A stretch of 64,000 nt of DNA. It comes from Gammaproteobacteria bacterium. Lineage in GTDB: Bacteria; Pseudomonadota; Gammaproteobacteria; JAABTG01. Positions 1 through 7,790 of this stretch are shown one piece after another. The position numbers were made by a program, and so were the translations under genes. Positions within the stretch are counted from its first letter, which is position 1. Each line of letters opens with the position of its first letter. The notes beneath the pieces were generated by a model. The model was given only the letters and a program-made list of their open reading frames with translations. It ran no database searches and had not been told where the DNA came from. Location: contig JAGNLM010000001.1 of the NCBI GenBank assembly GCA_017999615.1, forward strand, positions 62,001-126,000. Direction: 5' to 3'.

Positions 1-135
1 ACGCGCTTCCGGCACTACACCAACCTCGGGCGCATGGAAGGCCGCCTGCGCCGGCTCCTCGGGGACTTTTCCTGGGGCCGGATGGACGAGGTCTTTTTGA
101 GTGAACCACAGAGACACAGAGGCACAGAGAAGTAA
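1..135 (+). CDS. XrtA-system polysaccharide deacetylase, C-terminal end (partial)
   Basis: Only the last 44 codons are inside the window. The frame opens at the left edge with a basic helix (RFRHYTNLGRMEGRLRRLL) and then DFSWGRMDEVF. This resembles the end of DUF3473, the C-terminal domain of the polysaccharide deacetylases that sit next to exosortase A, and the position directly upstream of xrtA agrees with that. If right, the protein would de-N-acetylate the nascent exopolysaccharide in the periplasm. The last dozen residues (SEPQRHRGTEK) are encoded by the left arm of the intergenic hairpin repeat, so the native stop seems to have been replaced by a stop inside the repeat. The identification rests on a short stretch recognised from memory of the family; a different upstream XrtA gene remains possible. 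Confidence 0.6.
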   Translation, partial: TRFRHYTNLGRMEGRLRRLLGDFSWGRMDEVFLSEPQRHRGTEK

Positions 136-188
136 CTTTTTATTGAGTTCTGATTTTTCTCCCCTCCGTGTCTCTGTGCCTCTGTGGT
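104..188. repeat. Intergenic hairpin repeat, family A copy 1
   Basis: The left arm (AACCACAGAGACACAGAGGC, 104 onward) and right arm (ending GTGCCTCTGTGGT, to about 188) are near-perfect reverse complements separated by a T-rich loop. The same element recurs at four further junctions of this gene cluster. The left arm supplies the stop codon of the upstream gene and the right arm ends just before the xrtA start. It could act as an mRNA-stabilising or attenuating hairpin; that role is inference. Confidence 0.85.
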
Positions 189-197
189 GGACCCCCC

Positions 198-1958
198 ATG
201 AGCGCACTTCCAGCCCAACGCCTCCGCCCCCTCATGAACGAACCGACCGCCGAGTCTCCTTCGGGTGCGTTGTCGCCTGCCCGCGTGGACGAGATCCTCC
301 AGTCCGCCCGGGAGCCGGCGGCGGCCTCCGCCACCGGCACTGCAACGGCCACCGCCCCCGCCACCGCCCCTGCCACCGCCCCTGCCACCGCAAAGGGTTG
401 GCCCCCGGCGCTCGTGGTGCTTGCCGCGACGCTCGCCGCCCTCGTGTGGCTGTTCTGGGAGACGGGTCGGTCCATGGCCCACACGTGGTACACCCTCGAG
501 ACCTACGCCCACGGCTTCGTCATCGCACCCATCGTCCTCTACATGGCGTGGACGCGCCGGGCGGGGCTTGCGCGCATCGCCCCGCGCCCGGCCTGGGGTG
601 CGCTGGTGCTGGTTGCCGCAGCTGCTTTCGCGTGGCTGGCCGCGGAGCTCGTGGGGGTGCAGGCGGCCCGCCAGTTCGCGTTCGTCGCGATGTTTCCGCT
701 CGCGGTGTGGGTGGTGCTCGGCGGGCGCGTTGCGTGGGCGCTGGCGTTCCCGCTCGCGTACCTCTTCTTCTCGGTTCCGGTCGGAGAGGCGCTCACCGAG
801 CCGCTGATGGACCACACCGCGAAGTTCACGGTGTGGGCGCTCCAGCTGACCGGCATCCCGGTCTTCTCGGAGGGGCGTTACATCACCATCCCGAGCGGAA
901 ACTGGGAGGTGGCCGAGGCCTGCAGCGGGATCCGCTATCTGATCGCCTCGGTGGCCCTCGGCGCGCTCTACGCTTACCTGACCTACCGTTCTTTCTGGCG
1001 GCGCGCGCTGTTCATTGGACTCGCCATCGCCGCCCCGATCGTCGCCAACTGGGTGCGTGCCTACGGCATCGTGATGCTCGGCCACCTGAGCGACATGCGC
1101 ATCGCGACGGGCGTGGACCACATCATCTATGGCTGGTTCTTCTTCGGGCTGGTGATGCTGTTCCTGTTCTGGGTCGGCTCCTTCTGGCGCGAGGACGCGG
1201 ACGAGCCGTCTCGCGTTGTTGCCCCCATGGGGTTGGCGGGACTCCCGGACTTGCCTGGCAGTCTGTCCGCGGGCGGGCAAACCCATCGCCCGGGCTTCGA
1301 TGGAGGGGCCTCGACCTCTCCGCTCCTGTTCGTTCTGGCCGGCATGGCGGTCGCCCTCGTGGCTGCGGCCGGTCCGCTCGCCGCCGGCCTGGTCTCCGAG
1401 TGGGAGGCCCGTGCCGGCGGGGTGGAGGTCGCCCTGCCTGTGGCCACCGCGCCCTGGAAGGGGCCCGCTGCCCCCACCGAGGCGTGGTCCCCCACCTTCC
1501 CCGGCTCGGCCCAGCACCTGCACCGGGTCTACCAGCGCGAAGGCAAGGCCGTGCAGGCCTACGCGGTGCTCTATCTGCGCGAGCGCCAGGGGGAGGAGTT
1601 GATCGGGTGGGGTAACGCGCTCCTCGATCCGAAGGACTGGAAGGCGCTGCACTCTCCCCGGCGGGTTTCCGTACCCCTTCCCGGAGCGGGCCCGGCGAGC
1701 GTCCAGGAGATCGGCTACACCTCGGGCCGGGCTCAGCGCCTCGTCTGGCAGTGGTACGACATCGCCGGGCGGCGCACCGCGCGGCCCGAGATCGCCAAGC
1801 TCCTCGGCGCCTGGGCCCGCCTGACCGGCGACCGCAGCGGCTACGCCCTGGTCGCGCTCGCGGTGGACCACAACGGCAAGCCCGAGAATGCCCGGGCGGT
1901 CCTCACCGACCTCCTGGCCTCTACGCCCGCCCTGGCGAATCCTCTCGAGAGGAAATAA
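198..1958 (+). CDS. xrtA: Exosortase A fused to EpsI domain
   Basis: Inner-membrane transpeptidase-like enzyme that recognises and processes proteins ending in a PEP-CTERM tail. With the start at 198 the protein is 586 aa. After a disordered Ala/Thr/Pro-rich stretch (about 45-65) come roughly eight membrane helices carrying the exosortase triad: Cys242 in EACSGIRYL, Arg287 in WVRAYG and His308 in GVDHIIYGW. A further helix near residue 390 leads into a C-terminal EpsI-type domain (about 415-560; features such as VYQREGKAVQAYAVLYLRER and WYDIAGRRT), the usual arrangement for exosortase A. ATG 198 directly follows the hairpin repeat; ATG 234 is an alternative start. The APAT repeat is encoded by a short tandem DNA repeat near 350-390 that may vary in length. 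The surrounding genes are the standard XrtA-associated glycan genes. Confidence 0.95.
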   Translation: MSALPAQRLRPLMNEPTAESPSGALSPARVDEILQSAREPAAASATGTATATAPATAPATAPATAKGWPPALVVLAATLAALVWLFWETGRSMAHTWYTLETYAHGFVIAPIVLYMAWTRRAGLARIAPRPAWGALVLVAAAAFAWLAAELVGVQAARQFAFVAMFPLAVWVVLGGRVAWALAFPLAYLFFSVPVGEALTEPLMDHTAKFTVWALQLTGIPVFSEGRYITIPSGNWEVAEACSGIRYLIASVALGALYAYLTYRSFWRRALFIGLAIAAPIVANWVRAYGIVMLGHLSDMRIATGVDHIIYGWFFFGLVMLFLFWVGSFWREDADEPSRVVAPMGLAGLPDLPGSLSAGGQTHRPGFDGGASTSPLLFVLAGMAVALVAAAGPLAAGLVSEWEARAGGVEVALPVATAPWKGPAAPTEAWSPTFPGSAQHLHRVYQREGKAVQAYAVLYLRERQGEELIGWGNALLDPKDWKALHSPRRVSVPLPGAGPASVQEIGYTSGRAQRLVWQWYDIAGRRTARPEIAKLLGAWARLTGDRSGYALVALAVDHNGKPENARAVLTDLLASTPALANPLERK

Positions 1959-2042
1959 CCACAGAGGCACGGAGACACAGAGGTTTCTTATCCCGATACC
2001 CTCTGTGTCTCCGTGTCTCCGTGTCTCCGTGTCTCCGTGGTT
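1957..2042. repeat. Intergenic hairpin repeat, family A copy 2
   Basis: The left arm begins AACCACAGAGGCACGGAGAC at 1957, overlapping the xrtA stop codon. The right arm (1999-2042) contains the unit GTGTCTCC repeated four times before GTGGTT, so this copy has an expanded right arm. It lies between xrtA and the FemAB-like gene. Confidence 0.85.
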
Positions 2043-2054
2043 GACCCGAACCGA

Positions 2055-3122
2055 ATGCACGCCGCCGTAGCCGAGCTCCTCTCTCCCCTCGTGCAGGTCC
2101 GCGCCCTCGCGCCCGGCGACGAGTCGCGCTGGGACGCCTTCGTCGCCCGTCACCCGGCGGCGACCGTCTACCACCGCGCAGCCTGGGCGGGGCTGGTGCG
2201 GGATCTCTTCGGGCACGAGACCTACCACCTCTACGCCGCGGACCCGGCGGGGGAAGTGCGAGGTGTGCTGCCGCTCGTGCGTCTGCGGAGCCGGCTCTTC
2301 GGCGACTACCTGGTCTCGGCCCCCTACGTGAATTACGGCGGTGTCGTCGCCGACACCCCGGCGATCGCCGGCGAGTTGCTGGACGAGGCCTGCCGGATCG
2401 CGGACCTCCTCGGGGTCTCGCACCTGGAGCTGCGCCACACCGCACCCCTCGAGGGCGACTGGCCCGTGCGCACCGACAAGGTGACGATGGTGCGGGCCCT
2501 GCCCGGCAGCGCCGAGGAGCTCTGGAAGGCCCTCGGCGGCAAGCTCCGCGCCCAGGTGAAGCGCCCCCAGCGGGAGGGCGCCACGGTGGAGCGGGGCGGG
2601 GCGGGCCTGCTCCCGGACTTCTACCGCGTCTTCGCCGAGAACATGCGGGACCTCGGCACGCCGGTCTACCCGATCGAGTTCTTCCAGGCCATCGCCATGA
2701 CCTTCGCCGACGCGGTCGAGGTGGTCGTCGTGCGGGTGAAGGGCGAGCCGGCCGCCGCCGGGTTCCTGCTCGCGAACGGCAACACCCTCGAGATCCCCTG
2801 GGCCTCCTCGCTCCGCCGCCACAACCCCATCGGCGTGAACATGCTGCTCTACTGGTCGGCCCTCGAGGGGGCGGTCGCGAAGGGCTTCTCCGCCTTCGAC
2901 TTCGGCCGGTCCACCCGCGAGGGCGGCACCTACCGCTTCAAGCGCCAGTGGGGCGCCGAGGAACGGCCCCTGTACTGGCACTACTGGCTGCGGTCCGGCG
3001 TGCCGCTGCCCCAGCTCAATCCCCACAACCCCAGATACGCCCTGGCGATCAAGGTCTGGCAGCGGCTGCCCCTCGCCGTCGCCAACACCCTGGGGCCCCA
3101 CCTGGTCAAGAACCTGCCCTGA
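2055..3122 (+). CDS. FemAB-related protein of the XrtA/PEP-CTERM system
   Basis: A 355-aa soluble protein of the FemAB/peptidoglycan-bridge acyltransferase superfamily, matching the XrtA-associated subfamily TIGR03019 by its features. These include the opening DESRWDAFVARHPAATVYH, the segment YVNYGGV, the C-terminal GNAT-like half with AAAGFLLANGNTLEIPWASS, and the ending FDFGRSTREGGTYRFKRQWG. Members are thought to transfer an acyl or aminoacyl group onto a glycan or lipid-linked precursor; the substrate is unknown. ATG 2055 is chosen because the upstream in-frame codons are repeat sequence. It lies between xrtA and the TIGR03088 glycosyltransferase, the common order for this system. Confidence 0.9.
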   Translation: MHAAVAELLSPLVQVRALAPGDESRWDAFVARHPAATVYHRAAWAGLVRDLFGHETYHLYAADPAGEVRGVLPLVRLRSRLFGDYLVSAPYVNYGGVVADTPAIAGELLDEACRIADLLGVSHLELRHTAPLEGDWPVRTDKVTMVRALPGSAEELWKALGGKLRAQVKRPQREGATVERGGAGLLPDFYRVFAENMRDLGTPVYPIEFFQAIAMTFADAVEVVVVRVKGEPAAAGFLLANGNTLEIPWASSLRRHNPIGVNMLLYWSALEGAVAKGFSAFDFGRSTREGGTYRFKRQWGAEERPLYWHYWLRSGVPLPQLNPHNPRYALAIKVWQRLPLAVANTLGPHLVKNLP

Positions 3123-3128
3123 AAAGGC

Positions 3129-3199
3129 AACCACAGAGGCACGGAGGCACAGAGACTTGTTGAATCGGATCACCTCTGTGGCTCTGTGTCTCCGTGGTT
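3129..3199. repeat. Intergenic hairpin repeat, family A copy 3
   Basis: The left arm CCACAGAGGCACGGAGGCAC and right arm (CTCTGTGTCTCCGTGGTT, ending about 3199) flank a short loop between the FemAB-like gene and the next glycosyltransferase. It is the same element as copies 1 and 2. Confidence 0.85.
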
Positions 3200-3212
3200 C
3201 TCCCCGACACCC

Positions 3213-4442
3213 GTGAAGACGAGCCACGGCACCCCGCCCCTCATCGCCCACGTGATCTTCGCGCTGCGCGCCGGAGGTCTCGAAAACGGCCTGGTGAATC
3301 TCATCAACCGCATGCCGCCCGAGCGCTACCGGCACGCGGTGGTGTGCCTCACGGACCACGACGGCTTCGCCGACCGCATCGAGCGGGACGACGTCCCCAT
3401 CCTCGACCTGCACAAGAAGGACGGCCACGACCTGCCACTCTACGGCCGCCTGTGGGCGGCCTTTCGGCACCTGCGCCCGGCGATCGTCCACACCCGGAAC
3501 CTCGTGGCCCTCGAGGCCCAGCTCCCCGCGCTCGCGGCGGGCGTCCGGGGCCGAGTGCACGGCGAGCACGGCTGGGACGTCCAGGATCTCGACGGCTCGA
3601 ACCGCCGCCACCTCTGGCTGCGCCGCGTGGTCGGCCCCATCGTCCAGCGCTTCATCCCGCTCTCCGCCCACTCCGAGCGTTACCTCCTCGAGCAGGTGGG
3701 CGTGCCCGCGGGCAAGATCACCCGCATCGTGAACGGTGTTGACGCGGAGCGCTTCCACCCCGCTGGTCACGCACTTCCCGGAGACACAACAAGCCCGCGG
3801 ACGGCCCCGCTCCCCGATGCCGGTTTCCCCCCGGACGCCCTCGTCGTCGGCACCGTCCTGCGCATGGAGACCGTCAAGGACCCCATGAACCTGGCGCGAG
3901 CCTTCGTCGCGGCCCTGAAGCGACGGCCCGATCTGCGGCCCCGGCTGCGCCTCGCGATGGTCGGCAGCGGCCGCCTCCACGAGGACGTGCGCGCCTACCT
4001 CCGCGACGCCGGAGCCGAGCCGCTCGCCTGGCTCCCCGGGCACCGGGACGACACCCCCGAGGTCCTCCGGGCGCTCGATCTCTTCGTGCTTCCCTCGCGC
4101 GCCGAAGGGATCTCCAACACGGTCCTCGAAGCGATGGCGACCGGCCTTCCCGTCATCGCGACCCGCGTCGGGGGCAATCCCGACCTCGTCGTCGAAGGCG
4201 AGACCGGCACCCTGGTCCCCGCGGAGAACCCCGAGGCCCTCGCGGACGCCATCCTCACCTACGCCGCCGACCCGGCCCTGCGCCAGCGCCAGGGCGCCCG
4301 CGCCCGCCAGCTCGTCGAAGAGCGCTACACCCTCGACCGCATGGTCCAGCAATATATGGACGTCTACGACACCGTCTCAGGGAGGAGACATGAACAGCAA
4401 CGAGTCGAACCACAGAGACACGGAGACACAGACCCTCAATGA
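3213..4442 (+). CDS. XrtA-system GT4 glycosyltransferase (TIGR03088 type)
   Basis: Cytoplasmic retaining glycosyltransferase of about 409 aa that should add a sugar to the lipid-linked exopolysaccharide precursor. The N-terminus ([20 protein letters not shown]) and the context fit the PEP-CTERM-associated family TIGR03088. The C-terminal half shows the GT4 nucleotide-sugar signature around [23 protein letters not shown] 3213 is chosen because the upstream part is hairpin repeat. The last residues ([11 protein letters not shown]) are read from the left arm of the next repeat, and the gene overlaps the GxxExxY start by about 50 bp, so the original C-terminus appears to have been altered by an insertion. 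Confidence 0.88.
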   Translation: MKTSHGTPPLIAHVIFALRAGGLENGLVNLINRMPPERYRHAVVCLTDHDGFADRIERDDVPILDLHKKDGHDLPLYGRLWAAFRHLRPAIVHTRNLVALEAQLPALAAGVRGRVHGEHGWDVQDLDGSNRRHLWLRRVVGPIVQRFIPLSAHSERYLLEQVGVPAGKITRIVNGVDAERFHPAGHALPGDTTSPRTAPLPDAGFPPDALVVGTVLRMETVKDPMNLARAFVAALKRRPDLRPRLRLAMVGSGRLHEDVRAYLRDAGAEPLAWLPGHRDDTPEVLRALDLFVLPSRAEGISNTVLEAMATGLPVIATRVGGNPDLVVEGETGTLVPAENPEALADAILTYAADPALRQRQGARARQLVEERYTLDRMVQQYMDVYDTVSGRRHEQQRVEPQRHGDTDPQ

Positions 4443-4803
4443 GATCACGGATGCGATCATCGGGTCTGCCATCGAGGTTCATCAGGCGCTCGGACCGGGG
4501 CTTCTCGAGTCGGCCTATGAGGAGTGCCTCTGCTACGAGCTGGCGCATCGGGGGTTGGCCTTTCGGCGGCAAGTGCCGCTTCCAGTCGTCTACAAGGGCG
4601 TACGTCTGGAATGCGGGTATCGCATGGGCGTTGTGGTGGAACGGCGCGTCATCGTCGAGCTCAAGACCGTCGAGCGCCTCATGCCGGTCCACCAGGCCCA
4701 GTTGCTCACGTACCTGAAGCTCACCAAGATCCGTCTCGGTCTCCTGATGAACTTCCATGTTTCTGTTCTTCACTACGGGATCCGGCGCCTCATCAATGGA
4801 TGA
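4390..4803 (+). CDS. GxxExxY family protein inside a split hairpin repeat
   Basis: A 137-aa protein of the multi-copy GxxExxY family, with the signature GLLESAY at residues 37-43. The fold resembles PD-(D/E)XK nucleases, with the ELK motif at 90-92 (VIVELKTVE). The acidic residue normally seen just before it (GYR-hydrophobic-D-hydrophobic) is Gly80 here (GYRMGVVV), so catalysis may be lost. A strong ribosome-binding site (GGAGGAG, 4381-4387) precedes ATG 4390. The left arm of hairpin repeat A encodes residues 7-13 (NHRDTET), and the matching right arm lies just after the stop, so the gene occupies the position of the hairpin loop. The biological role of the family is not established. Confidence 0.88.
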   Translation: MNSNESNHRDTETQTLNEITDAIIGSAIEVHQALGPGLLESAYEECLCYELAHRGLAFRRQVPLPVVYKGVRLECGYRMGVVVERRVIVELKTVERLMPVHQAQLLTYLKLTKIRLGLLMNFHVSVLHYGIRRLING

Positions 4804-4839
4804 TCTAATCCCCTCTGTGTCTCTGTGCCTCTGTGGTTT
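4408..4839. repeat. Hairpin repeat family A copy 4, arms split by the GxxExxY gene
   Basis: The left arm (AACCACAGAGACACGGAGAC) is at 4408-4432 and the right arm (CCTCTGTGTCTCTGTGCCTC, followed by TGTGGTTT) at 4811-4839. In the other four copies the arms are separated by about 15-35 bases; here they are about 380 bases apart and enclose most of a reading frame. Confidence 0.8.
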
Positions 4840-4845
4840 CCCCCT

Positions 4846-6741
4846 ATGTGCGGGATAGTTGGCATCTTCGACACCCTGGGTGAGCGTCCCATCGACCGGG
4901 ACCTGCTCCACCGCATGAACGAGTCCCAGCACCACCGGGGGCCGGACGAGGGCGGTCTGCACGTGGAGCCGGGGGTGGGCCTCGGCCACCGGCGGCTCTC
5001 GATCATCGATCTCGCCACCGGCCAGCAGCCGCTCTACAACGAGGACGGCTCGGTCGTCATCGTGTTCAACGGCGAGGCGTACAACTTCCAGTCCCTGGTC
5101 CCGGAGCTCCAGGCCCTCGGCCACACCTTCCGCACGCGCTCGGACACCGAGGTCATCGTCCACGCCTGGGAGGCCTGGGGCGAGAAGTGCGTCGAGCGCC
5201 TGCGGGGGATGTTCGCGTTCGCGATCTGGGACAGGAACCGCCGCCAGCTCTTCCTAGCCCGGGACCGGCTGGGGGTGAAGCCGCTCTACTACGCGCTCCT
5301 GCCCGACGGGCACCTCGTCTTCGGCTCGGAGCTGAAGGCGCTCACGACGCACCCCGGGCTGCCCCGCGCCGTCGACCCGCGGGCCATCGAGGACTACTTC
5401 GCCTTCGGGTACGTCCCCGAGCCCAAGACCATCTTCCAGGGCGCGCGCAAGCTCCCGCCCGGCCACACCGTGCTCCTCGAGCGCGGCGGCGGGGTGCCCG
5501 AGCCGCGCGAGTACTGGGACGTGCCCTTCAAGCCCCACGGCCCGCTCACCGACGCCGAGGCGGGCCACGAGCTGATCGAGCGCCTGCGCGAAGCCACCCG
5601 CGTGCGCCTCATCTCCGAGGTACCGCTGGGTGCCTTCCTCTCGGGTGGGGTGGACTCGAGCGCGGTGGTCGCCATGATGGCCCAGCTCTCCGAGCGGCCG
5701 GTGCAGACCTGCTCCATCGCCTTCACCGACCCGAAGTTCGACGAGGCGGTCTATGCGAAGCAGGTCTCGGACCTGCTGAAGACCGACCACTACGTGGAGC
5801 AGGTGGACCCCGACGATTTCGGCCTCATCGACCGGCTGGCCGCGCTCTACGACGAGCCCTACGCGGACAGCTCGGCGATCCCCACCTACCGGGTCTGCGA
5901 GCTCGCGCGCAAGCGCGTCACCGTGGCCCTCTCGGGGGACGCGGGCGACGAGGACCTCGCGGGCTACCGGCGCTACAAGTGGCACATGAACGAGGAGCGG
6001 GTGCGCCGGCTCTTCCCGGACGCCTTCCGCCGGATCGTCTTCGGAACCCTTGGCGAGCTCTACCCCAAGCTCGACTGGGCGCCGCGGATCTTCCGGGCCA
6101 AGACCACCTTCCAGGGCATCGCCCGGGATTCGGTCAACGCCTACTTCCACACCATTTCCATCCTGCGCGACGACTTCCGGGAACGGCTCTTCACCCCGAA
6201 GTTTCGCCAGGAGCTCCAGGGCTACCGGGCGGTCGAGGTGATGCGCGGGCACGCCGCGCGCAGTCCCACCGACGACCCGCTCTCGCTCGTGCAGTACCTG
6301 GACTACAAGACCTACCTCCCGGGCGACATCCTGACCAAGGTGGACCGGGCCAGCATGGCCCACGCCCTGGAGGTCCGCGGTCCCTTCCTCGACACCGAGC
6401 TGATCGAGTGGATCTCGGGCCTGCCGGCCTCGCTGAAGCTCCGCAACCAGGAAGGGAAGTACATCCTGAAGAAGGCGCTCGAGCCGCTCCTGCCGCACGA
6501 CATCCTGTACCGGCAGAAGATGGGCTTCGCGGTGCCGCTCGCGGCCTGGTTCCGGGGGCCGCTGAGAGAGAAGGTCCGGGACACCCTCCTCGGCGACGGG
6601 CTGGCCGCCAGCGGCTACTTCGAGCCGAAGTTCCTGGAGCACCTGGTCACCCAGCACCAGGCAGGGCTGCGGGACTACAGCGCCCCGATCTGGACGCTGT
6701 TCATGTTCGAGTCCTTCCAGCGCCAACTCGCTTCGGGATAA
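4846..6741 (+). CDS. XrtA/PEP-CTERM system amidotransferase (asparagine synthase family)
   Basis: Glutamine-dependent amidotransferase of 631 aa, of the asparagine-synthase-like family that accompanies exosortase A (TIGR03108). The N-terminal class II glutaminase starts with the catalytic Cys2 (MCGIVGIFD) and has HHRGPDEGG and VFNGEAYNF. The C-terminal ATP-pyrophosphatase half shows LSGGVDSSAV and ALSGDAGDEDLAGYRRY. It probably amidates an acidic sugar or peptide group during exopolysaccharide synthesis rather than making asparagine; that is inference from context. ATG 4846 is fixed because the cysteine must be residue 2. It is followed by another hairpin repeat and then a polysaccharide deacetylase. 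Confidence 0.93.
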   Translation: MCGIVGIFDTLGERPIDRDLLHRMNESQHHRGPDEGGLHVEPGVGLGHRRLSIIDLATGQQPLYNEDGSVVIVFNGEAYNFQSLVPELQALGHTFRTRSDTEVIVHAWEAWGEKCVERLRGMFAFAIWDRNRRQLFLARDRLGVKPLYYALLPDGHLVFGSELKALTTHPGLPRAVDPRAIEDYFAFGYVPEPKTIFQGARKLPPGHTVLLERGGGVPEPREYWDVPFKPHGPLTDAEAGHELIERLREATRVRLISEVPLGAFLSGGVDSSAVVAMMAQLSERPVQTCSIAFTDPKFDEAVYAKQVSDLLKTDHYVEQVDPDDFGLIDRLAALYDEPYADSSAIPTYRVCELARKRVTVALSGDAGDEDLAGYRRYKWHMNEERVRRLFPDAFRRIVFGTLGELYPKLDWAPRIFRAKTTFQGIARDSVNAYFHTISILRDDFRERLFTPKFRQELQGYRAVEVMRGHAARSPTDDPLSLVQYLDYKTYLPGDILTKVDRASMAHALEVRGPFLDTELIEWISGLPASLKLRNQEGKYILKKALEPLLPHDILYRQKMGFAVPLAAWFRGPLREKVRDTLLGDGLAASGYFEPKFLEHLVTQHQAGLRDYSAPIWTLFMFESFQRQLASG

Positions 6742-6814
6742 ACCACAGAGACACGGAGACACAGAGATTTTTGAAATTAATTTTTTCCTCTGTGTCTCCG
6801 TGCCTCTGTGGTTA
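6740..6814. repeat. Intergenic hairpin repeat, family A copy 5
   Basis: The left arm (AACCACAGAGACACGGAGAC) overlaps the amidotransferase stop, and the right arm ends in GTGCCTCTGTGGTTAA about ten bases before the deacetylase start. The loop is AT-rich (TTTTTGAAATTAATTTTTT). Like the others it could fold into a long stem in the transcript. Confidence 0.85.
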
Positions 6815-6824
6815 ATGGATTGAC

Positions 6825-7790
6825 ATGATGAAAGCACTGACCCGTGCCGCCGTCTCTGCCGCCTACCCCGGCGGTGCCCGTGCGCGGATGGCGATTCTGA
6901 TCTTCCACCGCGTCCTCCCGGAGCCCGACCTGCTGCTCCCGGATCTCCCCGACGTCGCGCGCTTCCGCTGGCAGATGCGGGTCCTGGCGGACTACTTCCA
7001 GCCGCTGCCGCTCGCCGAGGCCGCGGCCCGGCTCCAGGCGGGCGACCTGCCGCCCCGTTCGGTCTGCGTCACCTTCGACGACGGCTACCGGGACAACCTG
7101 GAGTGCGCGGTGCCGGTGCTGGAGGAGCTCGGGATCCCCGCGACGGTCTTCGTTGCCCCGGGCTTCCTCGGCGACGGGATGATGTTCAACGACCGGGTGA
7201 TCGAGGGGGTGCGCGCGGCGACTGGTCCCGAGCTGGACCTGAGGGAGCTGGGCCTCGGCACCTTCCCGATGCGCACGACCGAAGAGCGCCGGGCGGCGAT
7301 CGGCGAGTTGCTGCCGGCGCTGAAGTACCTGCCGGAGGCGGAGCGGGACCGGAAGGCGAGGGGGATTGCCGAGCGCGCGGGTTACCGCCCGAGTGCTCCC
7401 CTGATGCTGGACCCGGACGGTGTCCGGGCGCTCGCGGCGCGGGGTGTCACCATTGGCGCCCACACCCTGACGCACCCGATCCTGAGCGAGACGGCCGATG
7501 ACGTTGCGGCGGAGGAGATCTCCGCCAGCAAGCGGGTGCTGGAGGAGATGGCAGGCAGCCCCGTGACCCTGTTTGCCTACCCCAACGGCCGTCCCGGACG
7601 CGACTATGCCGGTCGGCACGTGGCGATGGTCCAGCAGGCGGGCTTCCGCGCCGCCGTCTCCACTCGCTGGGCACCGGCAACGCGGGACTCCGACCCCTAT
7701 CAGCTTCCCCGGTTTACGCCGTGGGACGTGACGCCGGGGCGGTTCCTCGCTCGCCTGGTCGCCAACGGTTTGGGCATGGTCCGCCCATGA
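6825..7790 (+). CDS. Polysaccharide deacetylase (CE4/NodB domain)
   Basis: A 321-aa protein with a NodB-type deacetylase fold. The metal-site motif is CVTFDDGYRDN, with the two Asp of motif 1, and GAHTLTHPIL supplies the His ligands of motif 2. It should remove N-acetyl groups from the polymer or a precursor. The N-terminus (MMKALTRAAVSAAYPGGAR) is not a clear signal peptide, so the protein may be cytoplasmic or membrane-associated. The start is ATG 6825. Its last codons overlap the next glycosyltransferase start by 4 bp (ATGA), which indicates translational coupling. Confidence 0.9.
   Translation: MMKALTRAAVSAAYPGGARARMAILIFHRVLPEPDLLLPDLPDVARFRWQMRVLADYFQPLPLAEAAARLQAGDLPPRSVCVTFDDGYRDNLECAVPVLEELGIPATVFVAPGFLGDGMMFNDRVIEGVRAATGPELDLRELGLGTFPMRTTEERRAAIGELLPALKYLPEAERDRKARGIAERAGYRPSAPLMLDPDGVRALAARGVTIGAHTLTHPILSETADDVAAEEISASKRVLEEMAGSPVTLFAYPNGRPGRDYAGRHVAMVQQAGFRAAVSTRWAPATRDSDPYQLPRFTPWDVTPGRFLARLVANGLGMVRP

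Noticed and set aside
15-4352. A 1445-codon open frame on the minus strand opposite the XrtA core
   Set aside because: It runs antisense to four well-supported genes and through several hairpin repeats, has the composition of a high-GC shadow frame and no recognisable domain.
104-6814. Reading the spaced hairpin repeats as a CRISPR array
   Set aside because: The copies are separated by whole genes, are palindromic over their full length and there are no cas genes.
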